From assembly GCA_000442125.1 (NCBI GenBank), contig KE546966.1:1264969-1328968 (forward strand): 64,000 nucleotides of DNA, read 5' to 3'. The notes beneath the pieces are model-generated. The model was not told the DNA's origin. It ran no database searches and was given only the letters and a program-made list of their open reading frames with translations. The position numbers were made by a program, and so were the translations under genes. This stretch comes from Opeltia flavorubescens. Taxonomy: Eukaryota; Ascomycota; Lecanoromycetes; Teloschistales; Teloschistaceae. Positions 10,749 through 22,465 of this stretch are shown piece after piece (position 1 is the first letter of the stretch; the number at the start of each line of letters is the position of its first letter).

Positions 10749-13123
10749 TCATCCACTGATGTGTAGCTTCTGTGCCATGCCTTGCAATAAGCCCTGTTGG
10801 GTTTTCTCCTGCACTTCCTTCTCCAATCTGTCCGCCTCCTCGTCAACGCCATCCTTATCATCTTCCGTTTTCGCCTTTGATGTTTCGTTGCCTCCACCGT
10901 CAACTTTCTCCTCGTCTTTCTTCCCTCCCTTCCAAACTCTCTCCATCAATGGCTTTCCCTCCTTGTCAAACAAGATCTTGCCATCCGCTCCCTTAACAAT
11001 ACTCTTCCCTTGCGCCTTCGCTTTCTCGGCATACGACTTCATCTCTTCCTCCTCATCCATCTTCTTCAACGCCGCAGCCTCCTCCTCTACAGCTTTTAAG
11101 TCCACACCCTCAAACCCAATCTTCTTCAAAATAGCCCCGACAAGATACCGATACCTCAAATGTCCACTCACAGTCTCACTCACATCCACGTTCTCCACTC
11201 CAGGCAATCCTTCAATCTTCTGCAGCCCCGCAACTCCATACTGGATACTACTCGTCCGGTACAAGAATCCCAGCACGTAATCGTTCTCGCTGTACACGTT
11301 CACCAACCGGCTCGCGACTACTGACCTCATTACCCGCCAATCCCCAGTCGTGCTCGGACACGGACTCCCCACCAACACCGCGCTCTCCACAAGCCCGAAA
11401 GCCTTCCTCCTCGCAAGACTCATGAGGCAACTATACACAACCCTCGCTCCCAGACTATACCCCACGAGCGTAACCGGCCGTTTCCCTTGCGCCTTATTAA
11501 TCAACGCATCCGCCAAGAGTTCTCCCGCTTTATCACTCCTCGTCTTGGCGATCGAAAACGGATTATCGACCACACGTCCAATCTTGAGGATTGCAATCGG
11601 CCACAGCGCGGCTGTCAGTTCGGCGAAGATGGTATGCTTGATCATCTCGCTCTTTGCGTATCCCCAGGCGGCGCTGCTGACCATGGCGGAGATGCTGTTG
11701 CCGAGGTTCATCAATGCCTCGAGCTCGTAGCGGAGGGCGAAGACTTCGGAGTGGGAGGATGAGAGGATGCGCCAGGGGTGGGTGACGTCTTGCGGGGAGG
11801 TGAGCCAGCCCGAAATACCGATTGTGACGCGGAGGCGGCGGGAGGAGGAGTCTTTGATTGCGTTGTCGGAGGCAGGGGAGAGGGGTTTCGAGGAGTCGGA
11901 GGCGGGATCTTTGATTTCTTTCTTTTCGGAAGAATCTTTGTCTGTGGTAGGCTTGGAGGAGAGGGGATAAGGATCTTCTTTGACGGGTAGGAAGGCGAAG
12001 TCGGAGACTTCTTTGGCGTAGGCGTCCATCATTTCGCCCGTCATTTTCCCGCCGTATGCACCGAAGAGACCACCGACGATAATGGTGCTGCCGGCTACGG
12101 TGCCAAGGTAACCTGCTGCTGCTGTGGCACCTAGGCCCAGTCCTCCCATGACACTGCCCACGCCTGCTGCGACAAGCGGAGCTGCAAGACCACCTGTGAC
12201 ACCGATGAGTGCGGCACCGGCAACGGAAGCCAGGCCCACTTTCCATTTTCGGGAATGCTTGTTCTCTTCGGCTTTCTTCTGGGTCTCTTCGTCTCCGGAC
12301 ATGTGCTTCGCAGCTTCGAGCAGGCCTTTCGCGATCTTTTCTTCGTCAGATGTGAGGACGGAGAGGGGCAGGTGAAGGGATGAGGTAAGGTAAAGTAGGA
12401 GAACGCGAGAAGGCGCTATGTAGTGTTCCAGTGAGAGGAGGAGAAGTAATGTGGAATGAAGGATCAGGATCCTCGTCGGTTCTTCGAGAGAGGATAACGG
12501 GGTGTCGATTGGAGGAAAGATTTCCTTTAGGGCGGTGTCTGCGGCCTCTGCATCTGGTGATATCGGGTCAATCTTCGTGTGTGTGTGAGCGTGGTCGGTA
12601 GGAACTTTTGCAGGAGCGGAGTGTAGCTGTGAGGTAGCTTCTTCCTTGGAATTGACAATTGATCCTATGCGCTCGATGACGTTCGTTCGCCATCGGTCGA
12701 TATATCGGAGGGACTCTTCCTTCAATTCTTTCATCTTGGGTGCATTGAGCTCCTTCTGTCGTTGCTCCTTGAGTTTTTTCTCCTCATCGAGCTTACTGAC
12801 GTCCGCAGTTGCAGGGTCAGTATTGGCATTGGCGATCTTCTCATCCTCAGAGGCAGGTGTCTTTGTCTGACCGTAGGAAAGCATTGCCTGTGGGATATTG
12901 AGCGATTGAACAATATAGAATCCAGCTCAAGAGCAATTACATTTGCATCAAAGTTCATCTCAATTGCCTTACGCATTGAAGCCATGATACTGGCTATTAG
13001 CAGGGTGAGATCTCCTCGTTGCTCAATGTCGAGGATTGTGGTCAAGGATTTCTCTTCCTCCTGCTTCTTCCCTTCGGATGACTTGCCATCCTCGTGGGAG
13101 GCCCATGGCACGTGTTTGAACAT
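10749..13123 (-). CDS. DUF726 alpha/beta-hydrolase membrane protein (MIL1/TMCO4 family)
   Basis: Two exons (13123-12941, 12887-10749; 53-nt intron) give 773 residues. The catalytic-fold part carries the lipase nucleophile elbow GYSLG (about residues 537-541) in LVGYSLGARVVYSCL. It follows the ISGWLTS...WRILSSSHSEVFALRYELEALMNLG block typical of DUF726. A glycine/alanine-rich hydrophobic region at about 280-340 is the family's membrane segment. The N-terminus has the conserved LTTILDIEQRGDLTLLIASI block. The C-terminal 100 residues are charged and Lys/Glu-rich, probably coiled coil. The yeast homologue (YFL034W) is a membrane-associated hydrolase of unsettled substrate, so no reaction is assigned. 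The ATG at 13123 could be preceded by another small exon. Confidence 0.88.
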
Positions 13124-14067
13124 TGCTGGTGGTATTATTTGGCATTCGATCCTCTGCGACTGAGAACCTGCGTACATTTGCAGCTTGGCGATGACGTCGT
13201 GAACAAGGCTGCATGTCGGACAAACAGTGGCCCGGTTTCCTGCTTTATCAGGACCTCAATTACATAGCTACAATAAGAAGTAACGACTGTATTCTCTGGT
13301 TGTTTGTATCAGGCCAAGTGATACACAAAGTCAACATAAGAACTAGGGTCGGTGATATATGCCCCATCGCTCTCTAAAACTGAAGCGTCATCCTTTTCAA
13401 TAAAATTCGACTCCCCGACTCTAGACTTCTCTCTAAGGGAAGATGACGACGAGCAGTCAACGCCAAATGAAAGATTCGACGGGAGCCATCATTGAATACA
13501 ACTTTTCCTACCGATGCTCAGAAAACCTTGTCTGTAAACTAACAGTCAAAATGTGACTACAGTAAATTGCTGTATGAAAAAAGCAAGTGACACTAGAATG
13601 CTCCTACCAGGACGTCGCTGTGAACCAATCTTCGTTTCTTTGAGGAAGTCAAAATCATGAATACTGCATATTTCTCGACTGTGAGAATGTGGGTCATATG
13701 AACCAGCAAATATGTCAGATGTCCTGATACGTCTTCTTAAGATTGACTTTCATTTACTGTATCTCTGTCCTGACTGATATTACTTATATTCCTCTTCTAA
13801 TTCATGATCTATTATATTCACGGCGTCCCTACGACTCATATCTCCTTCTCCCTCCCTAAATATAAAAGCTATGTAATCCCTCATCATCACCCATCCCCCT
13901 CCCACTCCTACCAACAGAGCCTAGATCTAAAATCATATCCTTCTACTGAACCTCGAAACGAAACATCTCGCGAACCATATATATCTGTACCACGCAAAAG
14001 ATCCAAGTTTTTTTCACATACAGACACACGTATCTAATCCACTTCTTTCCTCCTAAAAACATAAGAC
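13124..14067. other. intergenic, promoter of the micro-ORF
   Basis: About 940 bp. The right half holds a TATA box (13861) followed by a pyrimidine-rich stretch, which is the layout of a fungal core promoter pointing right. The left half presumably contains the promoter of the DUF726 gene. Confidence 0.5.
13861..13868 (+). promoter_or_regulatory. TATA box upstream of the Cys-rich micro-ORF
   Basis: TATAAAAG is followed within 30-60 bases by a long C/T-rich tract, the usual fungal transcription-start environment. It lies about 200 bp before the ATG at 14068. No other plus-strand gene starts nearby. Confidence 0.5.
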
Positions 14068-14178
14068 ATGCATTGGCGCTGCCATGTGTGTGACACCAGA
14101 AACGGGCACTACGATTGCGCATGCTATTATTGCGGACATGACATTTGTGGAGACTGCTCTGCCCCGAAACACTATTAG
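14068..14178 (+). CDS. 36-residue Cys/His-rich putative zinc-binding micro-protein
   Basis: An ATG at 14068 opens a 36-codon frame ending in TAG at 14176. Seven cysteines (residues 5, 8, 17, 19, 22, 27, 30) and His24 are spaced as W-x-C-x2-C ... C-x2-C-G-H-x2-C-x2-C. That is the pattern of a small zinc ribbon or RING-like knuckle. I recall a similar W-x-C-x2-C...CGH-x2-C-x2-C pattern in short, poorly characterised fungal proteins. So dense and regular a Cys pattern is unlikely by chance, and a TATA box sits upstream. It could also be the last exon of a longer gene whose 5' exon is unseen. No function is assigned. Confidence 0.6.
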   Translation: MHWRCHVCDTRNGHYDCACYYCGHDICGDCSAPKHY

Positions 14179-14661
14179 AGAGGGGTCGGAAAATGCTTGG
14201 GAGGGTGGAGGCAGTATGGGAACGAGAAATGGTCGTCGAGGGGCTCGGGAGGGCTGTGGAGGTTATCTGTGAGAACGAGGGTTGTGGAAGGAAAGAATCA
14301 TAGTGGATGTCGATGGGGATGGGTGATGATGGGCGAAAGAACGAAGGGCTTTGGTAGGATATGGGAAACAGCATGCGTGACATCAGTCTTCTCAAGTGTA
14401 AGACAAGCACGAGGGATACAAGGCAGTAGATTTTCTCGAGCATTTTGACTGAGTATTTATTAATTATTGCATCATGGGAATCTTCTCTGTTTTAACGTAT
14501 GGTAACCTAGATCTATGTACCTTTCCCGTTGTGAAAACCCGAGAATGGCGGCTTTGGAACATCCAGTACAGTCACAATAATGGCTATGATAACCGCTTGA
14601 ATAACTCGTATCCCTGCGCAAAAACTCTCTTCGTTGATAACCTAACAACATCTCCGTGTGA
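14179..14661. other. intergenic, nothing recognised
   Basis: About 480 bp between the micro-ORF and the 3' end of the secreted-protein gene. The overlapping minus-strand frame here is rejected below. Confidence 0.4.
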
Positions 14662-15329
14662 TCACGGCTTCAGAAATCTTCGCGCCGCAGCAGCTGCATC
14701 AATTCTGAACGGCAAGATCAACTCGACAATCGTCCAGACTCCAGTCAGCTCGTTACGATACGTAACCTTGTACCGAGCTACCACTCCAGTTCTCGCCCAC
14801 AAGACCTGCAGACAGTAAGCAACAGCTCTCCAATATAACGGTGGATGAAGCGTTTGATTGTACTTGCCGCTCCTATCAGATAATCATGAATCCAATCCCA
14901 TGGAAGAGGATCCGAAGAGATCAGTTTAAGAGTAATTTCACCCATTGTTGCCTCTCTGTAATTCAAAGCAGGCTCATGAGCCCAAAGTGCTCCCCCAAGT
15001 GACAATACCGTGTTGAAAAAATATTCCATCTGATGCAGAGGTAGGTCACCGACGGGTCGAACCATATCGAGAACATTATAATAACAGAACCATCCCAAAC
15101 CCAGCTCATAATGTATGCGAAAGAGTTCCCGGTTCAGCGTACGTTTGGATAGTGCCGTTGTAGAATCCGACGCATCAATAGTGGGAATGGGGAGGCCCTT
15201 GCTTGGACTTCGTACAAAACCTGGAGAATGATTAATAGAATGGGGGAAACGATTTGGAAAAGCTAGCGCAGGCGCAATGTAATACACGAGCAGAAAGAGA
15301 AAAGAGAACGTGCGAGAATGCAGCCTCAT
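14662..15329 (-). CDS. small secreted protein, function unknown
   Basis: Two exons (15329-14868, 14805-14662) give 201 residues. The first 23 residues form a clear signal peptide (basic MRLHSR, hydrophobic core, A-L-A cleavage site). After a Ser/Pro-rich linker there is a compact domain containing LFRIHYELGLGWFCYYN, VGDLPLHQMEYFFNTVLS and DPLPWDWIHDYL. Past the intron the frame continues as VLWARTGVVARYKVTYRNEL and closes with a basic tail. The W-D-W-I-H-D-Y followed by a beta-rich end resembles secreted proteins common in plant-associated fungi, but I know no named family. The donor is GC (GCG|GCAAGT), because no GT site nearby keeps the frame. It could be a cell-wall or effector-type protein; this is inference. 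Confidence 0.7.
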
Positions 15330-16478
15330 TTTGGTAACGAGGCCAGCCGTATGTCTGGGCAATAGACAGTCATATAAAAGAATCTTTGGCGATCTCTACA
15401 CGCTCCCATACATAAAAGCTCTCACAGATGAGCCCCACAAATTCATCGTACAGACACAGCATGGGAATTTAGCTTTAACGACAGAAATCTGTAGAACCGA
15501 CAAATTTCGCATCTCAACCCCACGGGAATTGTTTGAAGTCGGCTATCGCATCGCATAGCTACCGAGGACGCATATTTGACCGTTTTTTTGCTACCTGAAA
15601 TGGCAAATGACGACATTTGTAGCTATTGTAGGCTGTGGTTGGAACGATTGAGGTGTGGTTTGCGATTATACAGCTTCATCTACCATTCCTGATTGGTGCT
15701 CGCTTCTTGCCGGCAACAACCGTATGAGCCGTATCCGGAACTTCGAGTTCGGGGTGGTCTGGACTGCAAGGGCCTCAAAAATTCCCGCTGATCGGCATGG
15801 CGCTTCTTCCTGCGAGGCGTGAACATGTATTGTGAAACGGTGGCGTAGGCATTCAATCATCGCCTGAAGAGGTCCTGAATAGATAGATCCTTGTTCATCT
15901 TCAGGAGAGCCTCTTATAGCAGGGCAACAGAGTCCATGGCTTCAATGGAAAATCAAACTTCGCAAGGTATACTTGAAAGATAAAAAAACAAAAAGACAGG
16001 GAAAAAACCCCAAAGAATAGGTAAACAGAATATGAAGAGAAGTTTGAACACGGTGTATAAAAGATCAGTGTGTTGATTCTAGCTCAGGTAGCTCTGCACA
16101 GTCATCCTCCTGCAAGATTGAGAGACGCAGAACTAAGAATGTGTTTTCAAGGATAGCTGAATAAAATTCATTAATGATCAATGTAGAAAGTGATGAAGAA
16201 TTGGATTGTTGCAAAACCGTATCATATTACTACTTTGGGTCATTCCTTGCAGGATAACGATTCCTATGATAATTGAAGACGACAGTATATAGGATGCGCT
16301 TAGAAACAATTGTAGGATAGGACCGAATTTCCATATGATATGAGGCGAGAAAGAGCAACGGGGCACGCTGTCAGCAAACCGAGCTTAGTCAGCCAACAAC
16401 AGCGTCCCTCGAAGAAGTATTAATGCATTTCCACATTGGCTGGAAAAATGCCATACGGTCGAACAGCGAGCTCACTTT
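15330..16478. other. intergenic, nothing recognised
   Basis: About 1.15 kb between two divergent start codons. It presumably holds both promoters. No open frame resembles a known protein. Confidence 0.5.
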
Positions 16479-19400
16479 ATGCGTCAGCCAGCATCATGGA
16501 GAGCCACCAGCATAGGATTGCAAATTGTTGTGAGATTTCCTCATTATCTCGCTGGCCAACGATTGCCTGCTTCCTATCACAGAGCCATCCATTCCTCGCA
16601 ACGCTTGCTCCGTACCAATCAACCTACCGGGCCACCTAAAGCCGCAGACGACCACAGTCCCCATGTCCAACCCACATCGTCCGGGGCTAGAACAAATGTG
16701 TCTTCACCTGGAGGGAGCCCGGTGGGCTCTGATAGTCCGCCGGACACACCTGGGAAGCCGGTAGACAAGAGCTATTATGGGTCAGCTTCGCGAAGAGCGG
16801 GAAGAAATCTCAAGAAATCCAATGATATCCCTCCGTTTCGTTTACCACAATCTTTTCTGCACAGCAATGTAATTCTTAAAGAAATCTTGCAAACAAGAGA
16901 TCACAACCTCCCCAGAAATATCGTCCCAATCGATACTTCCCTCGATCGCGCAGGTATCGAGGCTGTGCGCAAGGCTGCTGGAGAGAAACTTCAAGATGGC
17001 ATGCGGATGGACGGTGCAAAGAGTGACTGGAAGATTGATGCAAGGGTCCTACAAGAGGTTGAATCAACTGTCTTAGCAGGCCTACAGACTCCTATCTACC
17101 AGCTTGCCGATTCAACAATATCCGCAAAACCTCATGTCGTTTTGCATTGCCCGAAGAAGGGTGGCATTGCGTTTCTGGACGTGTTGGTCAAACACCTGGC
17201 ATCTAAGACTGGATCGGATCTTATTCAGCTCGATGCTCAAGATCTGGCTGAACTAGGAGGGGACTATTTGGACGACTTCCCAGAGTCCGAGAGCGAATCT
17301 CTGAGCTCCTTAAGCTATGACATTCATACTGTTGACCAAAACATCCAGGATCGTGCCAACAAGACGATTGCCAATAACAGTGCTGTTGGAGCTGAGGATC
17401 CCAATGCTTCGAATCAAACTTCCATTCCACAGGGCGTAAATGTAGTACCTGTAAATGCAAAATTACTGCAAGATATGCTGGACCTCTTCAAGGCTAAATC
17501 AGCACCTGATTCTCACCAGCAGCAAGCACGCCACTCTCCCCAAGTCGTGGCCACGGTCGCCATCGACTCAATGAGGGATCAAAAGCTTGCTCTGGTCTTC
17601 AATGAGTTGTTCAATGCGTGTAGCTCAAAACGAGCCATGATCTCTGGCGGCGACAAAAGCAGCGAAGCCACAGACGCTATCAAGGGTCCCTTCAAGGGGA
17701 AAATTACCGACGAAAGGTTTTCCACAGTCCAAAGCCATCAGAATAACGCTCCCTCGTCGTCTCCGACTTTGATACTCCATATCAACGACTATCCTGAGAT
17801 CTTCAATAATTCCAGCGGCGGCAAGTTAATGGACGCATTGCATGCCACTCTCCATGAACGGCGAACAGGAGGAGAGAGGATATTACTCGTAGGTACTTGC
17901 GCTTCCGATACCGACGACTTGGCTCTCTCAAGGCTTGACCACGACAATCTACTCCACGAGTTCGACACCGGACCAACACGGACTCTACTTGTGCCCCCAT
18001 TCAGCGATCGAGGCTCCGATGAACTCTTCTCACACCACCATAAACAGCGAATTCAATCAATCAACATTAGACACTTACGAGACATGTTTCGACGCTTGGC
18101 TTCTGATCATGAAAGGACGACCGAGGAGCTGCTGGGAAGCTCCTTTCACGCTAATGCAGCAGAGGTATTCGGGTCAGAGATACAAAAGCATATATGGTCT
18201 TCGGATCATGTTCATCGCACTGTAACTATCGCGCTCGGGACAATGCAGGCAGATAATCAGGTCTTGACCTCCAATGATATCAAGAGAGCGCTTGAGATCA
18301 TCGAAGCAAGCGACAATGCAAAGCATGCCTGGCTTTCGAACGAGAAGGAGAAAGCTCGGAGCGCTAGCACTGCGAACAAAGGACAAGGGGGCAGGAGTCA
18401 AAATGTAAGCCCAAAAAGAGATAGGAAACAGCTCGAGAAAGAATGCAACGCACATGAGAAAAGGCTATTGAGGGGCATGGTCGATCCATCGGAAATCCGC
18501 ACAACATTTGATCAAGTGCATGCTCCGAAGGAAATGATCCAGACTTTGAAGGATGTTACGCTGCTGCCGCTTGCATGTCCTAATGAATTCGAATATGGTG
18601 TACTTGCCGAACAGAATATAAGTGGAATATTGCTCTATGGACCTCCGGGAACCGGAAAGACACTACTTGCCAAAGCCGTGGCCAACGAGGGCGGTGCAAC
18701 AATTCTCGAAATCAGTGGCGCTGGTGAGCTGTCCCATTTCCTTTCTTGACAGTGCTGATTGCTGAACACATGACAGATCTGTATAACAAATGGGTCGGCG
18801 AGGGTGAGAAGAACGTTAAAGCTATGTTCTCTCTAGCCCGAAAACTAAAGCCCTGTATTGTCTTCATCGACGAGGCTGACGGCATCCTTGGTGGGCGTGG
18901 TAACGATAATGGCCGGCCAAGTCACCGCGACCTAATCAACCAGTTTCTACGCGAGTGGGATGGCATGAAAGAAACGACGGCACTCATAATGGTTGCCACC
19001 AATCGGCCATTTGACCTTGACGATGCAGTCGTCAGAAGGTTGCCGAGGCGGATGCTGGTTGATCTCCCAACAGAAAAGGATCGAGAAGAGATCCTAAAAA
19101 TTCACCTTCAAAAGGAAATACTTGATCCCGAAGTATCACTCGCTAAGCTTGCCGCTGACACGCCCCTTTACTCCGGTAGCGACCTTAAGCATCTCGTTGT
19201 CACGGCTGCGCAAGCTTGTGTGAGGGAGAATTTCGATGCAGCTACAGCTAAGCTGGAAAATTCATCGAAGCCGGTGAACCCTGTTCAATTAGACTCCTCA
19301 ACGCCATCGGCCTCATCGTCCTTACCGTCGATGCCGATCCCGCCACCGCCTCCAATACAACCCCCATTGCCATCAGAAGCGCCATTGCAAGCAAACTCTC

Positions 19401-19954
19401 CCTCTGAACCCTCAACGTCTGAAAGATTCGTCGGGTCGAACTGGCACGATTCCCTACCCTCGAAGCTCAAAGCTTTCATTCCACCCAACCCCTTCGCCAT
19501 ACTCAAATCTGTTCCACCAGCCTCCTCATCATCTAAAGAAGAAGTTCCCACATTTCTAACAGAGACTATTGCCGCCTCCACCTCAGCAGCATCCTCACCC
19601 CAATCAGAATTGTCTCCCTCCACGACTCCCATATCTACCCAAACATCATCATCTTCATCTATCTCACCCTCGACCCCAAGCTCGCCTCCCGCGCCTCTTC
19701 CACCGTCAACATCGCCCAGCCTCGAAAACAACACCCGACGTATTCTACGACCTCGCCATTTCGCTCAAGCTTTGGGAGAGATTTCCGCATCTGTGAGCGA
19801 GGACATGAGTTCCCTGAACGCGATCAAGAAGTTTGATGAGAAATATGGGGATCGTAAGGGGAGGAAGAAGAAACTGGATGGAGGGTATGGGTTTGGGACA
19901 CTGGGGGAGGGGGAGAGGGAGAAGGTCAAGGAAAGTGGAGCGAGGGTGAGATGA
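16479..19954 (+). CDS. mitochondrial-type AAA+ ATPase (Msp1/ATAD1-like meiotic clade)
   Basis: Two exons (16479-18723, 18777-19954; 53-nt intron) give 1140 residues. The first 50 residues are rich in Arg/Ser and almost free of acidic residues, as in a mitochondrial presequence. A long poorly conserved middle part leads to one AAA module. This has Walker A GPPGTGKT (about 721-728), the pore loop KWVGEGEKN, Walker B IVFIDEAD with DE at 780-781, sensor ATNRPFDLD, and VVRRLPRR carrying the arginine fingers. The intron falls between SGA and DLYNKW, within the AAA core. A Ser/Pro-rich insertion follows, then a terminal block RRILRPRHFAQALGEI...AIKKFDEKYG typical of this fungal group. Members extract or unfold membrane proteins, but the substrate is unknown here. 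Confidence 0.87.
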
Positions 19955-20586
19955 TGGGGAGGAGAATCATTTAGAAAATGTTTTTGTGTCTACCGTCGCA
20001 TTTACGGGTATTGTGATGATACATTTGGAGAGCACTTGGAAAGCGCTTGAGTTGGATGATAGAGTCGGCGTTGGAAAGGGAATGTGTATATAGTACATGT
20101 CAAATTTGGAGGTCTTGAACAAACACGTGATTTCAACGCTGCGTAATTGATACAGCTTACAATTCGCAACTGTATTCGCCCTTATATAGCTTGCTATGTG
20201 TGTTCCACTCAGAGCTGTTCACTTCTTCGCCGCTATCAAGCCGCTGTAATTTCTACCACATCTCTCAAACCATTCCCGGATCATCGTTGCTCATCTTCTC
20301 TCAATGCCTCAATCGAGCGAGTACATGCGCTGGAAATGTCCACCAGCGATATCAACGCTCAGGACGTTCTTACTTGGGGAGGGAGAGGTCTCTTGATGGC
20401 GATCCGACCTTCAATATCCTCCTCGGACTTGATTTGGTAGCTGATGAACAGACAACCAAGGACCTTCGGTCACCCAGCTCAAGGCTCGCGGTTTTCCCTC
20501 TCGCATCCTCGTAAAGTAGTCCTCTATATGGAGACCCTATAAGACGGAAAGCGGAAGAACTATGCCCGCAGGTAGAGGGCCAAAAT
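19955..20586. other. convergent intergenic region
   Basis: About 630 bp between the AAA ATPase and PEX14-like 3' ends. Two plus-strand frames of about 100 codons overlap here without recognisable content. Confidence 0.4.
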
Positions 20587-21733
20587 TCACCCCATCGCCC
20601 TACTATTCCCGCTGGGAAAGTTCCTCGCACTCAGTAGGACACCTTTCACGCCTCTGACTTCGGCTTTGAATCGATTTACCGCGTCGTCTTTTGACTCCGC
20701 AAGGGTGGAGGTGTTGAATATTGGATATGAGAGAGTATCCAGATACTGTTTGAGGTCTGTGATTTGGGATGATAGATCTGGATCTGTACGTGGGGATCGA
20801 GAGGAGGGTGCAAGAAGGGTTGAGAGGGAAGAGTGCAGGGATTTGAGGGAGGTTTCTTGTGTTATGGTGGAGTTGGAAGATAGTTTTGTTTCGGAGTCGG
20901 ATGCGGAGGATGAAGGAGACAGAGGAGGAGTTGAGGTTTGCGTGCCAACTGTGCGGCTGAACATTGATGTAATGTCTTCTGTTGTTTCTGAGGAAGAGTC
21001 ATCATCCAGCTCCAGTTGCTTTGTCATACCGTCAGGGATTGTGGAAATGTTTTTGGTCAATCTTTCGTTCAAACCATCTACGTTCGTTTGCGCCGTTTCG
21101 AACAACGAATGTCGAGCTGAAGTCAGAGATTCGAGCATAGGGTCAAGAATGTATTTTGAGGTGCCGTAAATGACGGCGGCAGTACCAGAGAAGATGTAGA
21201 AGGTGTTGATGAGGCGTGAGGCTGTTACGAGTGGTGGAGGTTTTCGGGAATGGATGAGGAATTCAGGGTATGTTATTATTGGAGGGATTTCCTGCTCAGC
21301 AGTTGGCGAGGAGGCTGGTGAAGGTGAGGCATTTTTGGGCTGCGAGATGGAAGCATTTGACTACAAATCAATCAATCAGTGTTGGCAAGGTGGTATGAAT
21401 GGAGGAAATATGATGTACGGGTTCCTCTGGCCCAGCCTCCTTCAGCGCATTGGTTCCTGCGCTCTCAGAAGGGACATCCAGTAATTTAGAAATCTCGTCA
21501 TGTGTCAGACCTTTGCTCTCAAGAAAAGAGATCTTTTTATCATTAGGCGCGTTCTTTATGCCGTCCTCCTGGAGGAATTTAGACGCCTGCTGCAAGAGAG
21601 TATCTCGTGAAGGCGGAGCGTGAGATGTTGGTGCTTCCTGATGTACAGAATCGGGATCACTTTGTGGTGTAGAGTCGCTTTGGCGCTGCCATTGCGGAAT
21701 TGATGCCTTCTTGCCTTCTGAAGAATCGCCCAT
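20587..21733 (-). CDS. PEX14: peroxin of the PEX14/PEX17/PEX33 group
   Basis: Two exons (21733-21419, 21360-20587; 58-nt intron, phase 0) give 362 residues. Residues about 43-88 form the PEX14 N-terminal domain (RDTLLQQASKFLQ ... KKISFLESKGLTHDEISKLL), which binds PEX5 WxxxF motifs and PEX19. A hydrophobic segment at about 153-172 (INTFYIFSGTAAVIYG) is the membrane anchor. The C-terminal part is Ser/Thr-rich with weak coiled-coil character. It acts at the peroxisomal docking complex for matrix-protein import. Filamentous fungi have both PEX14 and a PEX14/17-like protein (PEX33). The short N-terminal linker and the YPEFLIHSRKPPPL segment just before the anchor may fit the second better, so the symbol is provisional. 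Confidence 0.8.
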
Positions 21734-22465
21734 AGCAAAGATATTGCGCGTTCTATGTTGGTCTCAGCATCCAGCAGTTGGAAAGAGNGTTCCGATGGAT
21801 ATGAATACGAATACGACATTTCTACCTCGGCTAAAACGCTCCCTGGTATTAATCTCGATTGTATACTTCTTCTTCAAAGAACATATCAATGAATACCCGC
21901 AGCAGGTGAAGCTACATACAAAAAGTCGTGCCGGTATCCTGAGTTCTATGATCTAGGTTTTACGGCAACCAGGCATCTAGATGAGCGGGGATCCTATTCG
22001 CGAATTACGAATCAGCTGCAGGACGAGACGTCTTGAATCAGCAATCAAGCGAGATATCGGGTGTAGGGCGTGCTGATTGGCGGCCACATTGACATTGGAA
22101 GCCTCGTTCAGAGGGAAGCCGAACTCATCAGCGTGAAGGAGAATGTACGTATGAGCAATACTAGCTCCTTTGTCCTTGTCGTTAGTACCTTCGCGGTAGC
22201 TCCCATTCTGTAGCGAGTCTCACATAATATTCAAAGACGAGAAATCTATCCTAGTCAGCAGTATGTTTCACTCATGTCCAGCCTAAGCGGATACATGCAA
22301 CGTGCTTTCCAAGCCACGTCCTCCGTCACATTTCATCTGCAGGAGCCGCATCCTTTAATGCCTAATTCCCCCTGCATTCCTTGCCGTCTATCGTATTCAT
22401 AATATCCCTTGTTCTCTTAAATCTTTGCATCATTTTCTGCATGCCCTGCAACGCCACCATTCAAG
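21734..22465. other. divergent promoter region PEX14-like / IES2
   Basis: About 730 bp between divergent start codons, with one ambiguous base near 21788. No other feature is recognised. Confidence 0.45.

Noticed and set aside
13943-14443. Minus-strand 166-codon frame with a hydrophobic start
   Set aside because: It overlaps the Cys-rich micro-ORF on the other strand. After the first 20 residues it is low-complexity Ser/Pro, with no Cys pattern and no conserved block.
20147-20514. Two overlapping plus-strand frames of about 100 codons after the AAA ATPase gene
   Set aside because: No resemblance to a family, no good splice partners, and they lie between convergent 3' ends.
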